Position numbers and translations under genes: made by a program
The notes under the pieces: model-generated
What the model was told of the DNA's origin: nothing
What the model saw: the letters and a program-made list of their open reading frames with translations, nothing else
Database searches by the model: none
Shown: positions 55,301 through 64,000 of the stretch, piece by piece
How positions within the stretch are numbered: the stretch's first letter is position 1
Layout of the letters: every line of letters starts with the position of its first letter
Assembly: GCF_023856365.1 (NCBI RefSeq)
Contig: NC_064537.1
Coordinates: 10,541,072-10,605,071, forward strand
DNA length: 64,000 bases
Source of the DNA: Brienomyrus brachyistius
Taxonomy: Eukaryota > Chordata > Actinopteri > Osteoglossiformes > Mormyridae
Direction: 5' to 3'

Positions 55301-56797
55301 GGGTGGGAGAAAAAGGGGGGGAGGGCACACCTGTGGTTAACCAGAGGAACACTCACTATGACTGAGATCCACTGTGCTCACGCCCACACTTTCCTGGTTC
55401 TGCTGCCCCGACTGTCAACTGAATATTACCGCATGCAAGCGAAAAACAAACATCTTCAAATGCAAAATCAAATACAATAAATCACTACAGCACCAGGCTT
55501 TGGGGGAGTTAAAATTAACATTAAACTTCACGTCAGCCACGCTGTTTTGTGAACATAGAGACGTCCTCCAAAGCTGAAACCGCTTATCCCCAGTTCAACC
55601 GGAGATAAAAGTCATAGGAGACCCCAGGACATCACGTCATGAGGGTCGAGGCGATACACGCCTCCTCTGCTGTGACTGATGCGCTTTTTGAGCGGAATGT
55701 CAGCAAATTCCTTGGCGTTAAGGACACCAGCAACAACGTCTTAATCTGTGCACCCAAGCAGAGGAGATGGTCACCATAACAAGGAGTCTTTCGAATGACG
55801 AGGTGAATCAAAATGAAAACACTCAAATCGTAACAATTTCAGATTTCAGTACTTTAAAATAACCTAAACAAGACGGCGAGAGAGAGACAGAGAGAGAGAG
55901 AGACTGAATCAAGTGACAGAGTCACGCTCTGCTTCTCTTGGGATGAGTAATCAGTAACCTGAGCCATCAGTACCTTCATCATAGTGGGCACAGATTTTCT
56001 CAGTGGTGTGCGTTTGCGTGCGAGACCTTCCAATATATTAAAATAGCCTCTCGCGCACGCACACACACGCACACACACACGACCACATCTTACATGTGCA
56101 TAAAGGTTTCGGCTTTTCGGCATGATTGGGGGGAGGGGTGCTCGATTACAAGAATGATCTTTCCACTGAAGCGATTCTGGGACGTCAAAGCCTCACATGA
56201 CACCCTCATGGTGTTCTCCGTTTGCGTGAGAGCGATGGATGACAGAAACAGCTCACACAGTGCAGGAGGCTCGCCATGCAGTGTGAAGGGGGGGGGTACC
56301 AGTCTGCACACTGGGCTACATGCAAAGGTCAAAGGGCACCCGTGCTGGCGGTGTCCCGGCGTGGTTCTGACCTCGTTTTTCAGCTCGGCGACCTGCTCCC
56401 GCAGCTGTGTGATGTACTGGCTGGAGTCCGTGTGGTTCAGCTGACCCTGAATCCGGCCCTCCTCCTTCTGCGGCAGGCAGAGAGGGCAACACCCAGTCAG
56501 CTTCCTGGTAAGACCCTAATGGACACTATACCGGTAAACCTCACACACACACACACAGTCATGTAATCATATCTTTTTGGGGACCGCTCATTCATTTCTA
56601 TGGGAATAATGCTAACGCTAACCATGACAACCTTAACCCCTACGCAGCCCTAACCATAACCAGAAGTAACCAAGCAAAATACGAGTTTTTCCATTTTTAG
56701 TTTTTTCATTGCAGTCAAGGATTTTTTTTTTATAAAATAAGAGTTTTCCCATATGAGGTACAGGAAACTGGTCCCCACAAGCTAAGGTATACCTGCA

Positions 56798-56885
<88 letters not shown>

Positions 56886-59800
56886 TGGCAGAAGTCCTCG
56901 ATGCTTAGCCTTGAAGACAACAATTCTCTACACAGATGCTAACCCTTCACAATAATACTCCACCAGGGATGCTTAATTTCTATGATAATATAATATTCTT
57001 CCACCATATATACAGTGTCTATAATGGGTCATTCCATTGTAACCCAACATTACTATGTGTGACCATTTTTGCATTTGATGTAATTTAGCATACAAATTAT
57101 CCATCCATCCATCCATCCATCTTCCAAACAGTTTATCCTACTGGGTCGCGGGGGGTCCGGAGCCTATCCTGGAAGCAATGGGCACGAGGCAGGGAACAAC
57201 CCAGGATGGGGGGCCAGCCCATCGCAGGGCACACTCACACACCAGTCACTCACACACGCACACCTACGGGCAATTTAGTAACTCCAATTAGCCTCAGCAT
57301 GTCTTTGGACTGTGGGGGGAAACCGGAGTGGCATACAAATTATTCATATGAAATTTGGCATGCGAGTTAAACAACATGCTTTTTTGTTTCTTTTTAATAA
57401 ATGTTTCGTTTGGGATATATCCCCGTTTTATACCAAGGTTAGCAAATAACTCAGTGTTTTCTTTTGAGCTGTGACTTATTTACCATTACAGTTCAGCATT
57501 TTCCTACTACACGGCTCAGCAACAGCTCGCTGGGATGCACACACAGACCTGCTTCTTAATGATATGCCCAAACTGCATTTTCTGGGTTATGAAAAATCCT
57601 CTGAAAAGTCCCCTAAAATACTTTGCACACTTTAGACAGAACATTAGGGACAGACACACTTTAGGTTATTTCTGTGAAAAATGAAGATGAAGAGAGAGAG
57701 AAGTTCAGAGCCCTCACACTCTTTAGAAATATTTTTAGCGTGGAAGCAAGTGAACAGTCCTTTCCTGAAAATTAAGTGAAAAAAAATGTTACCCATGGCC
57801 CCACCTGCCTTTTGTGAGACTTCAAAATAGCATTTTTTTTTAATTTGGGGTACCTGACTCATGAAGGAGACCGAGTAACAGGTCAGTGTTTTAAATACAC
57901 AGATGTTCTTTATCATGAAAAGGTTCTTCTTCCTAAGAAACTATACCTGAGGCATGCAGCTATGACAGTAAAAAACGATCCCATACTGTTGCCCTGGCGT
58001 CCTTTGTTCACATACCTGGATCTCCAGTTCAGCGATCCTTAAACGTAGCTCAGCCATGGCCGCCATACTGTCCACCTCACGCAGGCGCACGGCCATCACC
58101 TCCTCCTTGCTCTGTTGAATGCAGCCCGACGGAGCACAGAATAAGAAACCAAAACAGCCAAAATTTTAAGGATTTACCACACCCGTAGCCACACAACTGG
58201 GCAGAGATTTCACCTTGCAGTCAGATACAGCCTGCTTCCTCTTCACCTCACTGAGTTGGCCCTGGAGGCCCTTATTCTGTGCAGTGAGGTACTGCACTTT
58301 CTCCTGCAGGGCGGCGCTCTCCTGCTCCTGCCGACTCACCAGCTTGCTGTGGATCTGGTTCTGAAAAGCACATAGTGGCAAACACTTTTTTTTTTTTAAA
58401 GCAAAGATGATATGGGAAAGAGGCTCAACGGGTAACACTTAATTACAGGTTCTACTCCCCCCTCCCCCCCCCCCCGTGTAGAATGTTGAGTCTGTTTTTT
58501 CTCTCTGGATTTGCATACGTTTCCTCTGGATACTCAAGGTTGCTCTCACAGCTTAAATGAATAGACCTGTGGGTATCCTGTGATGGACTGGCACACTGTC
58601 CTGAATCACCCCTGCCTTATGCCCATAAGAGGTGGAAAGTTCAAGTTCAGAAAGTATAAATCCAGACCAAGATTTTGTTTCAACCAACTAATTGAGTATA
58701 AAGAGTCAGTCACATAGTACTCCAGATGGTCGGTTGAATCAAAATCTTGGTCTGGATTCTGAACCTGATCTTTCCACCTCTGATGCCCATGTGCTGTGAT
58801 TAGATCCAAAACCGGCCCGCAACCCTGTACTGGATTAGTGGTGGATGAATGCATGACAGCCTCATTGCCCTTGAACCCAAGTTCCTTCCATCACTGGACA
58901 AAGGTTACCATGCTGACAGGGTAAAGCACATTATTGTACACCTCAGGGAATTGTGGATATAGACTCTGAGTTTCATTTTGATGCAGCATGCCGTACTGCT
59001 ACTAGCTGCACTAACACCTCCACAGCTGCAGGTGGCGCCCTTTCCTCCATCAGCACCCAGCATGGTAGCCGAGTCACCGCTCACCTGACTCTCCAGCTCC
59101 AGGACCTTCAGTCTGGCTTCCCGCAGCTCTGCCAAGGCCTGGGCCTCGCGCAGGCGTGCCGCCATCAGCTTGTCCTGCAGCTCGTTCATAGCGTTCTTCT
59201 TGGGGGACTCCTTCCAGTGGCCACCCCCGCTCCCACTGCTCCGTAACACCTGGACGGTTTCAACAGAAAACGGTCAGAAAAACAAACACAAAAAAAAAAA
59301 CCTACAGAGAATATTAGCTCAAGTCGTCAACAGGATCTTAATTAACAGTTGGTTCGATGAAAGCTGTCCAGGTCTCTCAGCGTCTAGATTGTATCATCAA
59401 TTTATACATTTTTCTACATTCCCACATTGACTAATTATTTCCCGTGCCTTAAAATTTTCATGCTCGTGACTCATTTTCTAATCATCCCCTTTGTGGCCTC
59501 AGTTGTACTGTCGATGAAAAGATCAGTTAAATTACAGTATTATGCACAAGCCTGAGGCAGTCAAAAGAAATGTTTAAAGCTATTTATCTGGGTGGTAAGT
59601 ACACTTGTGCTCAGAGCAAAAAACACAGTTTAGCATTAGAGCATGTGCAGATTAAGAGTAACACAATTAAAAACTATTCACTGCTTCATTGATTTTCACA
59701 AGACCCCCTACCCCTGCAGCAGAGAGAGATGACAGCATGAAAACCACCCAGGCAAACGACTGAGCACCCAGCTCAAACTGCTTTCTTAATGTGGTCAGCA

Positions 59801-62800
59801 ATGTGATTCGTCAAATGGGAGAAGCACAGGAAAGCTGAGGTGTATGAGACAGAGGAGATGCTGTCCTCCACGGCCTGGTCTGGGGGGTCCCCACCGTGAC
59901 CAGCACCCCCAGTAACTGCCCTCGCCTTCTCAGTTCCCCGGTTAAGGCCGTCAAGCCCTTCGCTTCTGCATCTCATCAGCTCCCCCCCCCTCACCGGCCA
60001 GCGCTGGTTCAGCTCGGTCACCGTCTCCTGCATCTCCCTGAAGCAGCGCAGAGTCTCCAGTTCCCTCAGCTTCACCAGCTTCAGCTCCTCCTGCAGCTGC
60101 GCTACGTTACTCTCGTCCGGCAGGGAGCTGTTCCTCTGGAATGCGACGCACAGCCACAGCAGTCAGCGATGCATGCTCGCATTGTTTTGCTTTCATACAG
60201 CACAAAAAAAAAAACAGTAAATGTGATGACAACAAGCAGTACTAGTAACATGAAAAGCACGGCATGTGCAAGAGGGTTAAAGTTGTTATATATTTGGAAG
60301 AAAGTGGCTCAGCAGGCTTGGCTACTGCGCCCATAACAGGAAGGTTGTCGAATCCCACGGTCAGCAGAATGATTTTACCACTGGGCACTTGTGCAAAGAC
60401 CTTAACGCCGAGGGACTGTCTGACCCAGCTCTCTGAATCTTATGGGGCTTTGGATAAATTGATCTCCTAAATAAATAAATTGGAAAGTATCTAAGAAGAC
60501 CTAAAAAGCACCAACATCACTGATAATGCACAGGACCAAACGTATAAGAATTAGGGATGACAAAATTCACCAATTCGCATCAGTCTACCAGCACAGAAGT
60601 TCTCATTTTACTGGATTTAATTTGGGATAAACTCGTCGTTTCTAATAACTTTGCATCAGCCATAACCAAAAATTGAGAATGACACAAATATTCATTTTTA
60701 CAAAGTCTTGATGGTTTCATTTAGATGCAATGGCAATTTGATATGTTCTCCAGAATGTTATGAAGAGTGATCAGATGGATGAATTGCAAAGTCCCTCTTT
60801 GCCATGAAAATGAACTTGAAATGAAAAATCCACTTCCACTGCATTTCAGTCCTGCCACAAAAGGACCTGCTGACATTATTTCAGTGATTCTCTTGTTAAC
60901 ACAGGTGACAGTGTTGATGAGGACAAGGCTGGAGATCACTCTGTCATGCTGATTGAGTTAGAATAGCAGACTGAATGCTTTAAAAGGAGGGTGGTGCTAG
61001 ACATCATTGTTCTTTCTCTGTTAACAATGGTTACCTGCAAGGAAACACATGCAGTCATCATTGCTTTGCACAAAAAGGGCTTCATCGGCAAGGATATTGC
61101 TGCTACTAAGACTGCATCTAAATCAAACATTTATCATCAAGATCTTGAAGGAGAGAGGATTGTTGTGAAGAAGGCTGCAGGGCGCCCAAGAAAGTCCAGC
61201 AAGCACCATTTCCAAAGGTTGATTCAGCTGCAGGATCGGGGCACCACCAGTGCAGAGCTGGCTCAGGAATGGCAGCAGGCAGGTGTGAGTGTATCTGCAC
61301 ACACAGTGAGGCAAAGAGTTTTGGAGGATGGCCTGGTGTCAAGAAGGGCAGCAAAGAAGCCACTTTTATCTCCAAGAAAAATATCAGTGGCAGACTAATA
61401 TTCTGCAGGGATTGGACTGCTGAGGACTGGGGTAAAGTCATTTTCTCTGATGAATCACCTTTCTGATTGCATGGGCCATCCAGAGAAGAAAAGGTGACGC
61501 TACCATCAGTCCTGATGTAAAGCATCCCGAGACCATTCATGTGTGGGTTTGCTTCTCAGCCAATGGAGTGGGCTCACTCACAATTTTGCCTAAGAACACA
61601 GCCATGAATAAAGAATGATACCAAAACATCCTCCGAGAGCAACTTCACCCAACCATCCAAGACGAGTTTGGTGAGGAACAATCCCTTTTCCAGCATGATG
61701 GAGCACCGAGCCATAAGGCAAAAGTGATAACTAAGTGGCTCGAGGGACAAAAAAAAAAAAAAAAAAAAAATCAACATTTTGGGTCGATCCTCAAGAGGCG
61801 AGCGGACAAACAAAAACCCACAAATTCTGACAAACTCCAAGCACTGATTATGCAAGAATGGACTGCCATCAATCAGGATTTGGCGCAAAAGTTGATTGGA
61901 TTTCAGCCTAGCATGCTGTCAGAGGTCTTGAAAAAGAGGGGCTGATACAGCAAATATAGCAAAATCCAGCAAAAATAATTACTTAATGTAATTGTCAATA
62001 AAAGGCTTTGACACTTGACTGAAATTCTTGTAATTATACTTCAGTATACCATAGAAATAGCTGACAAAAAGATCCACAAACATTAAAGCAGCAAACTTTG
62101 AAAACCAAAACTTGTGTCATTCTCAAAACTTTTGGCCACGACTATACTTAGTAGAGGCCTCTGCCTTTATTATGTATTAACCATTTCTGTATGTTTACCA
62201 TATTGAACTGCATGGCATCATATTCTTTTGCATCGCATGGTATCGCGTTCAGTCAAATCATGTTGAATTGCACAACATCGCAATAGGGGTAAATCATATA
62301 GTTTCACATCACGAGTTTCTTCATATGCATCTTTAACGCATCGCATCATTAGCAATGGATCAAGTTATAGCATTATACCAATGGATTTCATTGGCTTCCT
62401 TGATGGAGATTCACATCCCTAGCATTGAGCATGCATAAAGTGCATGCAAACATGCACACAGAGAGCTGAAAGAACACTGGTCAGCTGCATGCATGTGGTT
62501 TGTGCTTGAAGTCCTGGGAAGCATATGTTTTAAGACCATGTATCTGGATAGAGGCACAACATAGCTGCATGCATGCATGTGTCCCAAAATGTCTACCAGC
62601 AGCTAACGATGCCGCTATCTGCATGTGACATCGGCAGTGTGGCAGCACGCTCCCCAGCGCCTCGCAGCCGGTGGTTTGTGTGGCGGGGGGTGGGGACAGG
62701 CATCTCCCTGGAGGTTTGGAAGCGGGGGCGGCTGTCTGGGCTGGGGGGCGGGGGGCTGGGGTGCAGTGGTGGGCTCAGTGGGGTCTCTTCCCCGCCGCTC

Positions 62801-63725
62801 CCTCGCTGCAGGTACGGAGAGGTGGGGGGAGGTGAAGCCTGTCTTTCTAGGAACCCTGAACCCCGGGTAGGGTCTGAGGGTTCGAGGATTCAGGTGGGGG
62901 GAAGGCGAGACACGGAGGGTGACATTTTATTGCGACGCACAGTCGTTTCCCACCTGCTTCTTCCCGTTCTGACACCAGGTGTGCCCCCCACCCCCCACAC
63001 AAACAACAGCTTCTTTTTTTTTTTTTGGCTGCTGCACCAGTGTGAAAACCGTTTAGGCAGGCCAGAACCCCCCCTCCCTCAGGGGGAGGAGGTGTGCCTC
63101 TCTGGGGACTGAAAGGCGACGAGCCAGATTCTGAATCAGGAGGACGCTGGTCCATACATCCTCACGCCACCTTTGCTGTGTCCAGCCCCCCTGCTCTCCT
63201 GTCCGGCCCCCAGCGTTTTCTTCCATTTCAAAATTATGAAAACTCATCCCTTGTTACTTGAATGTGTATGTTGCACCGTGGTGCTGAGGGAATAACTTTG
63301 GTTCTAGTGGTTCAGCTTGTCTTTGCTTATTTGTTAGTTGATTCAAACACATTGATCAGAAACAATGTGAATACTTGCTGCATCTGTTCCAGGGGCCTCG
63401 TGCCTGGTAAGGATGTTTTATTTGCTTCTGCCTATTTCTTCATCATTGAGAGGTCAGGGATTCGGGGCCATCATCAGCGACTCCTCATACAGATTCATTT
63501 CTGATAATGACTGTTCCCCTCTGCTGAAACCAGTTCCGACGGGAGTGGAGTTCGCACAGCCGTGTCACACAGCGGCACTAGGCACACATGCACAGGCGGT
63601 GCCCCAACCTTCTCCAGTTCCAGCACCTTGTCCTGCATCTCCTTCATGGCGCCAAGCAGCTCCGCCTCCTGCAATTTCGACTGCTCCAGCTGCGTCTGCA
63701 GGCTGCTCACGAACTGCTCGGTGTA
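46570..63725 (-). CDS. evi5l: EVI5-like Rab GTPase-activating protein, C-terminal half
   Basis: EVI5L carries an N-terminal TBC (Rab-GAP) domain and a long C-terminal coiled coil; only the coiled coil is in the window. Coding exons in transcript order: 63609-63725, then five exons present twice (copy 2: 59995-60135, 59085-59249, 58214-58360, 58016-58111, 56372-56467; copy 1: 52673-52813, 51760-51924, 50517-50663, 50319-50414, 48853-48948), then 46570-46839 with the stop. All have lengths divisible by three and phase 0 ends. With one copy the part encodes 343 residues. RNSSLPDESNVAQLQEELK and the end (DSEG...LDH) match EVI5L better than EVI5, which ends differently. The double set most likely comes from unmerged contig ends. 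Confidence 0.93.
47538..47621. repeat. 21-bp VNTR, four units (copy 1)
   Basis: Unit begins cctgccccgttcagcctgct. Four exact units here; the matching place in copy 2 (55109-55150) has two. It lies in non-coding sequence between the last two evi5l coding exons. Confidence 0.93.
48356..48382. repeat. (GA)n microsatellite in evi5l intron
   Basis: Uninterrupted GA dinucleotides; in copy 2 (55877-55903) the tract is broken by a GACAG unit. Confidence 0.9.
48853..52813 (-). CDS. evi5l: evi5l coiled-coil exons, copy 1 of the duplicated block
   Basis: Five exons: 52673-52813, 51760-51924, 50517-50663, 50319-50414, 48853-48948 (141, 165, 147, 96, 96 bp). They encode heptad-rich segments RNSSLPDESNVAQLQEELK, SPKKNAMNELQDKLMAARLR, ALQEKVQYLTAQNKGLQGQL, SKEEVMAVRLREVDSMAAM and KEEGRIQGQLNHTDSSQYIT. 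All are recognisable in EVI5 and EVI5L. Splice sites are intact. The exons and their order are the same as in the copy at 56372-60135. Confidence 0.92.
49040..49265. mobile_element. Possible MITE-like repeat with ggggacc/ggtcccc ends, copy 1
   Basis: Left part catatctttttggggacc and right part ggtccccacaagctaagg are roughly inverted, and the interior has accttaacccctacgcagcc-type sequence common in fish dispersed repeats. The counterpart in copy 2 is at about 56565-56795. No clear target duplication, so the class is not assigned. Confidence 0.4.
49270..49303. repeat. (CA)n microsatellite, short allele (copy 1)
   Basis: About 16-17 CA units following ggtatacctggatca. The equivalent tract in copy 2 is much longer. 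Confidence 0.92.
49490..49634 (-). mobile_element. SINE family A fragment, copy 1
   Basis: Minus-oriented body fragment from aatgggcacgaggcagggaa to ggaaaccggagt. It lacks both the tRNA-like head and the ggatgg tail. The copy 2 counterpart (57100-57331) keeps the tail, so copy 1 has lost it by deletion. Confidence 0.8.
50937..51459. mobile_element. hAT-type MITE, copy 1, split by a SINE
   Basis: Inverted ends aagaggaggaaagttca ... tgatctttccacctctg, flanked by atacccat (50929-50936) and atgcccat (51460-51467), an 8-bp target duplication with one change. The SINE 51025-51371 is nested inside. Compare the uninterrupted copy at 58627-58782. Confidence 0.88.
51025..51371 (+). mobile_element. tRNA-derived SINE, family A, inserted in copy 1 only
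   Basis: 347 bp with A-box tggtgcagtgg (51038-51048), B-box ggttcgagtct (51081-51091) and a ggatggatgg tail. It is flanked by a perfect 12-bp target duplication gagtcagtcaca (51013-51024, 51372-51383). In copy 2 (58702-58713 region) the same target sequence is present once with no insert, so this is a clean filled/empty site pair. Confidence 0.97.
53333..54147 (+). mobile_element. Tc1-like transposon, copy 1, cut by the gap
   Basis: Left inverted-repeat remnant (ccaaaaattgagaatgacac, near 53343) followed by the N-terminal part of a Tc1-type transposase at 53699-54076 (paired-like helix-turn-helix: GRPRKSSKHH and VSAHTVRQRVLEDGLVSRRA). The element stops at the N gap. The full equivalent is at 60655-62150. 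Confidence 0.88.
54148..54647. other. Assembly gap of 500 N
   Basis: Exactly 500 undetermined bases. A round number is normally a placeholder of unknown size. Open frames reported across it are meaningless. Confidence 1.
55109..55150. repeat. 21-bp VNTR, two units (copy 2)
   Basis: Same unit as at 47538-47621, two copies. The difference marks the two blocks as different alleles or diverged duplicates. Confidence 0.93.
56372..60135 (-). CDS. evi5l: evi5l coiled-coil exons, copy 2 of the duplicated block
   Basis: Five exons: 59995-60135, 59085-59249, 58214-58360, 58016-58111, 56372-56467, with the same lengths and, by eye, the same protein as copy 1. The first exon uses a gtgagg donor here but gtgcag in copy 1, because of a two-base indel beside a C run. 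If both copies were truly in one chromosome and spliced in series, frame would be kept and the coiled coil would be 215 residues longer than in the family. Confidence 0.92.
56798..56882. repeat. (CA)n microsatellite, long allele (copy 2)
   Basis: About 42 uninterrupted CA units at the position corresponding to the tract at 49270-49303. Confidence 0.93.
57100..57331 (-). mobile_element. SINE family A fragment, copy 2
   Basis: Minus-oriented, from ccatccatccatccatccat to ggaaaccggagt. The tRNA-like head is missing, as after incomplete reverse transcription. Confidence 0.82.
58627..58782. mobile_element. hAT-type MITE, copy 2, uninterrupted
   Basis: 156 bp. Ends aagaggtggaaagttcaag and gatctttccacctctg are inverted to each other. 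The 8-bp target duplication is a perfect atgcccat on both sides (58619-58626 and 58783-58790). Ends of the CAGAGGTG type and an 8-bp duplication identify the hAT superfamily; non-autonomous. Confidence 0.9.
60655..62150 (+). mobile_element. Decayed Tc1/mariner transposon, full length
   Basis: About 1.5 kb between inverted ends: left ccaaaaattgagaatgacac and right gtgtcattctcaaaactttt. The transposase relics run from 61029 to about 61945: DNA-binding domain 61029-61398; VIFSDESPF around 61439 (second-aspartate region); HDGAPSHKAKVITKWL around 61699; KQKPTNSDKLQALIMQEW near the end. Several in-frame stops and frame changes are present, and an A run at 61750-61770 replaces the stretch that in Tc1 proteins carries the third catalytic residue (glutamate of DD34E). 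It is therefore inactive. Confidence 0.9.
61029..61945 (+). pseudogene. Tc1-type transposase pseudogene
   Basis: Begins MVTCKETHAVIIALHKKG with two helix-turn-helix subdomains joined by GRPRK, as in Tc1-family transposases, then breaks at a stop after PRKISVAD (61398). The catalytic region continues in fragments in changing frames with stops. The segment normally containing DLNPIENLW is absent. It has no link to the evi5l gene beyond lying in its intron. Confidence 0.88.
62151..63608. other. evi5l intron, nothing recognised
   Basis: Intronic sequence between the Tc1 relic and the next evi5l exon upstream. It is AT-rich to about 62500 with degenerate gcat-rich text, then GC-rich with G runs (62680-62770). 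No exon or RNA gene that I can support. Confidence 0.55.
63609..63725 (-). CDS. evi5l: evi5l coiled-coil exon upstream of the duplicated block
   Basis: 117 bp, 39 codons, phase 0 at both ends. It reads YTEQFVSSLQTQLEQSKLQ, EAELLGAMKEMQDKVLELEK, matching the EVI5 segment with ALKEMQDKVLDIEK. The next exon in the transcript (RNSSLPDE) continues the EVI5L sequence directly, showing this is the adjoining exon. Exons further 5' (TBC domain) lie beyond 64000. Confidence 0.92.
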
Positions 63726-64000
63726 CTGCGGAGGACGGGGGGGGGGGGGGGGGACAGCAATCACTGCGTGTCTGCTGGCGTGCTCGGCGTCTCAGAGGCC
63801 TGTTTAGCTGTGCACCGGCTGAATTTCACAGCAGGGGGCCACTGAAGGCTTTGTTCCCATTTCATTAAAGATATGTTATCTTTGCTCACATCTTAAACGC
63901 TGCCTGATTAGACGTTTCGCTTGAGTGAGAAACGGCAAGACGAGGCTGACCTGGGCAACCTTACCGGCCCTCTAACATTCTGCATCAGGCTTTCAGGCAC

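Larger units (their letters stand above)
54648..61468. repeat. Duplicated 7-kb block, copy 2 (starts at the N gap)
   Basis: Starts with the first base after the gap and runs collinear with copy 1. It then continues past the point where copy 1 was cut off, into the rest of the Tc1-like element and on to the next evi5l exon. This layout, where copy 1 stops at the gap and copy 2 starts at it, is what two overlapping contig ends joined by a fixed gap would give. Confidence 0.97.

Noticed and set aside
62810..62960. Extra evi5l exon after tcgctgcag at 62811
   Set aside because: It is on the wrong strand for evi5l, and the flanking evi5l exons already join to the family sequence without it.

Overview
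The window is nuclear DNA of a ray-finned fish, probably a teleost. Genes are split into many short exons with GT-AG introns. The encoded proteins are close to vertebrate families, and the non-coding part holds tRNA-derived SINEs, hAT-type MITEs, a decayed Tc1 transposon and many microsatellites and homopolymer runs. There is no bacterial or viral gene content.

Layout. (1) 1-15164, plus strand: pkn1, the Rho-activated AGC kinase PKN1, complete except for its first residues, which lie before the window. 21 coding exons carry three HR1 repeats, a C2-like domain, a linker, the kinase domain and the AGC tail. (2) 19012-28044, plus strand: map2k7 (MKK7), the dual-specificity kinase that activates JNK, complete in 11 constitutive exons plus a conserved 16-codon cassette exon at 21606-21653. 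Intron 1 holds a 52-bp x 10 minisatellite. (3) 35769-37955, minus strand: a GFI1-family zinc-finger repressor with an N-terminal SNAG motif and zinc fingers equivalent to ZF3-ZF6. The exon for ZF1-ZF2 was not found, and ZF3 has a one-base frameshift. (4) 46570-63725, minus strand: the 3' half of evi5l (the EVI5-like Rab GTPase-activating protein), covering the C-terminal coiled coil. Its TBC domain lies beyond the window.

The evi5l part contains a 7-kb block present twice (47066-54147 and 54648-61468) on either side of a 500-N gap. This looks like two unmerged heterozygous contig ends. The copies differ by a clean SINE insertion with a 12-bp target duplication, by VNTR and (CA)n lengths and by scattered small changes. 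Five coding exons are therefore present twice.

The gene order is informative. EVI5 and GFI1 are neighbours on human 1p22 in the same orientation as evi5l and the Gfi1-like gene here, while PKN1, MAP2K7 and EVI5L lie on human 19p13. The Gfi1-like gene therefore looks like a Gfi1 paralogue kept in the 19p13-type paralogon, where human has none that I know of. Three conserved genes carry isolated coding disruptions: a 35-bp tandem duplication in pkn1, one extra C in map2k7 and one extra G/C in the Gfi1-like gene. This pattern points first to residual assembly errors, not to three dead genes.
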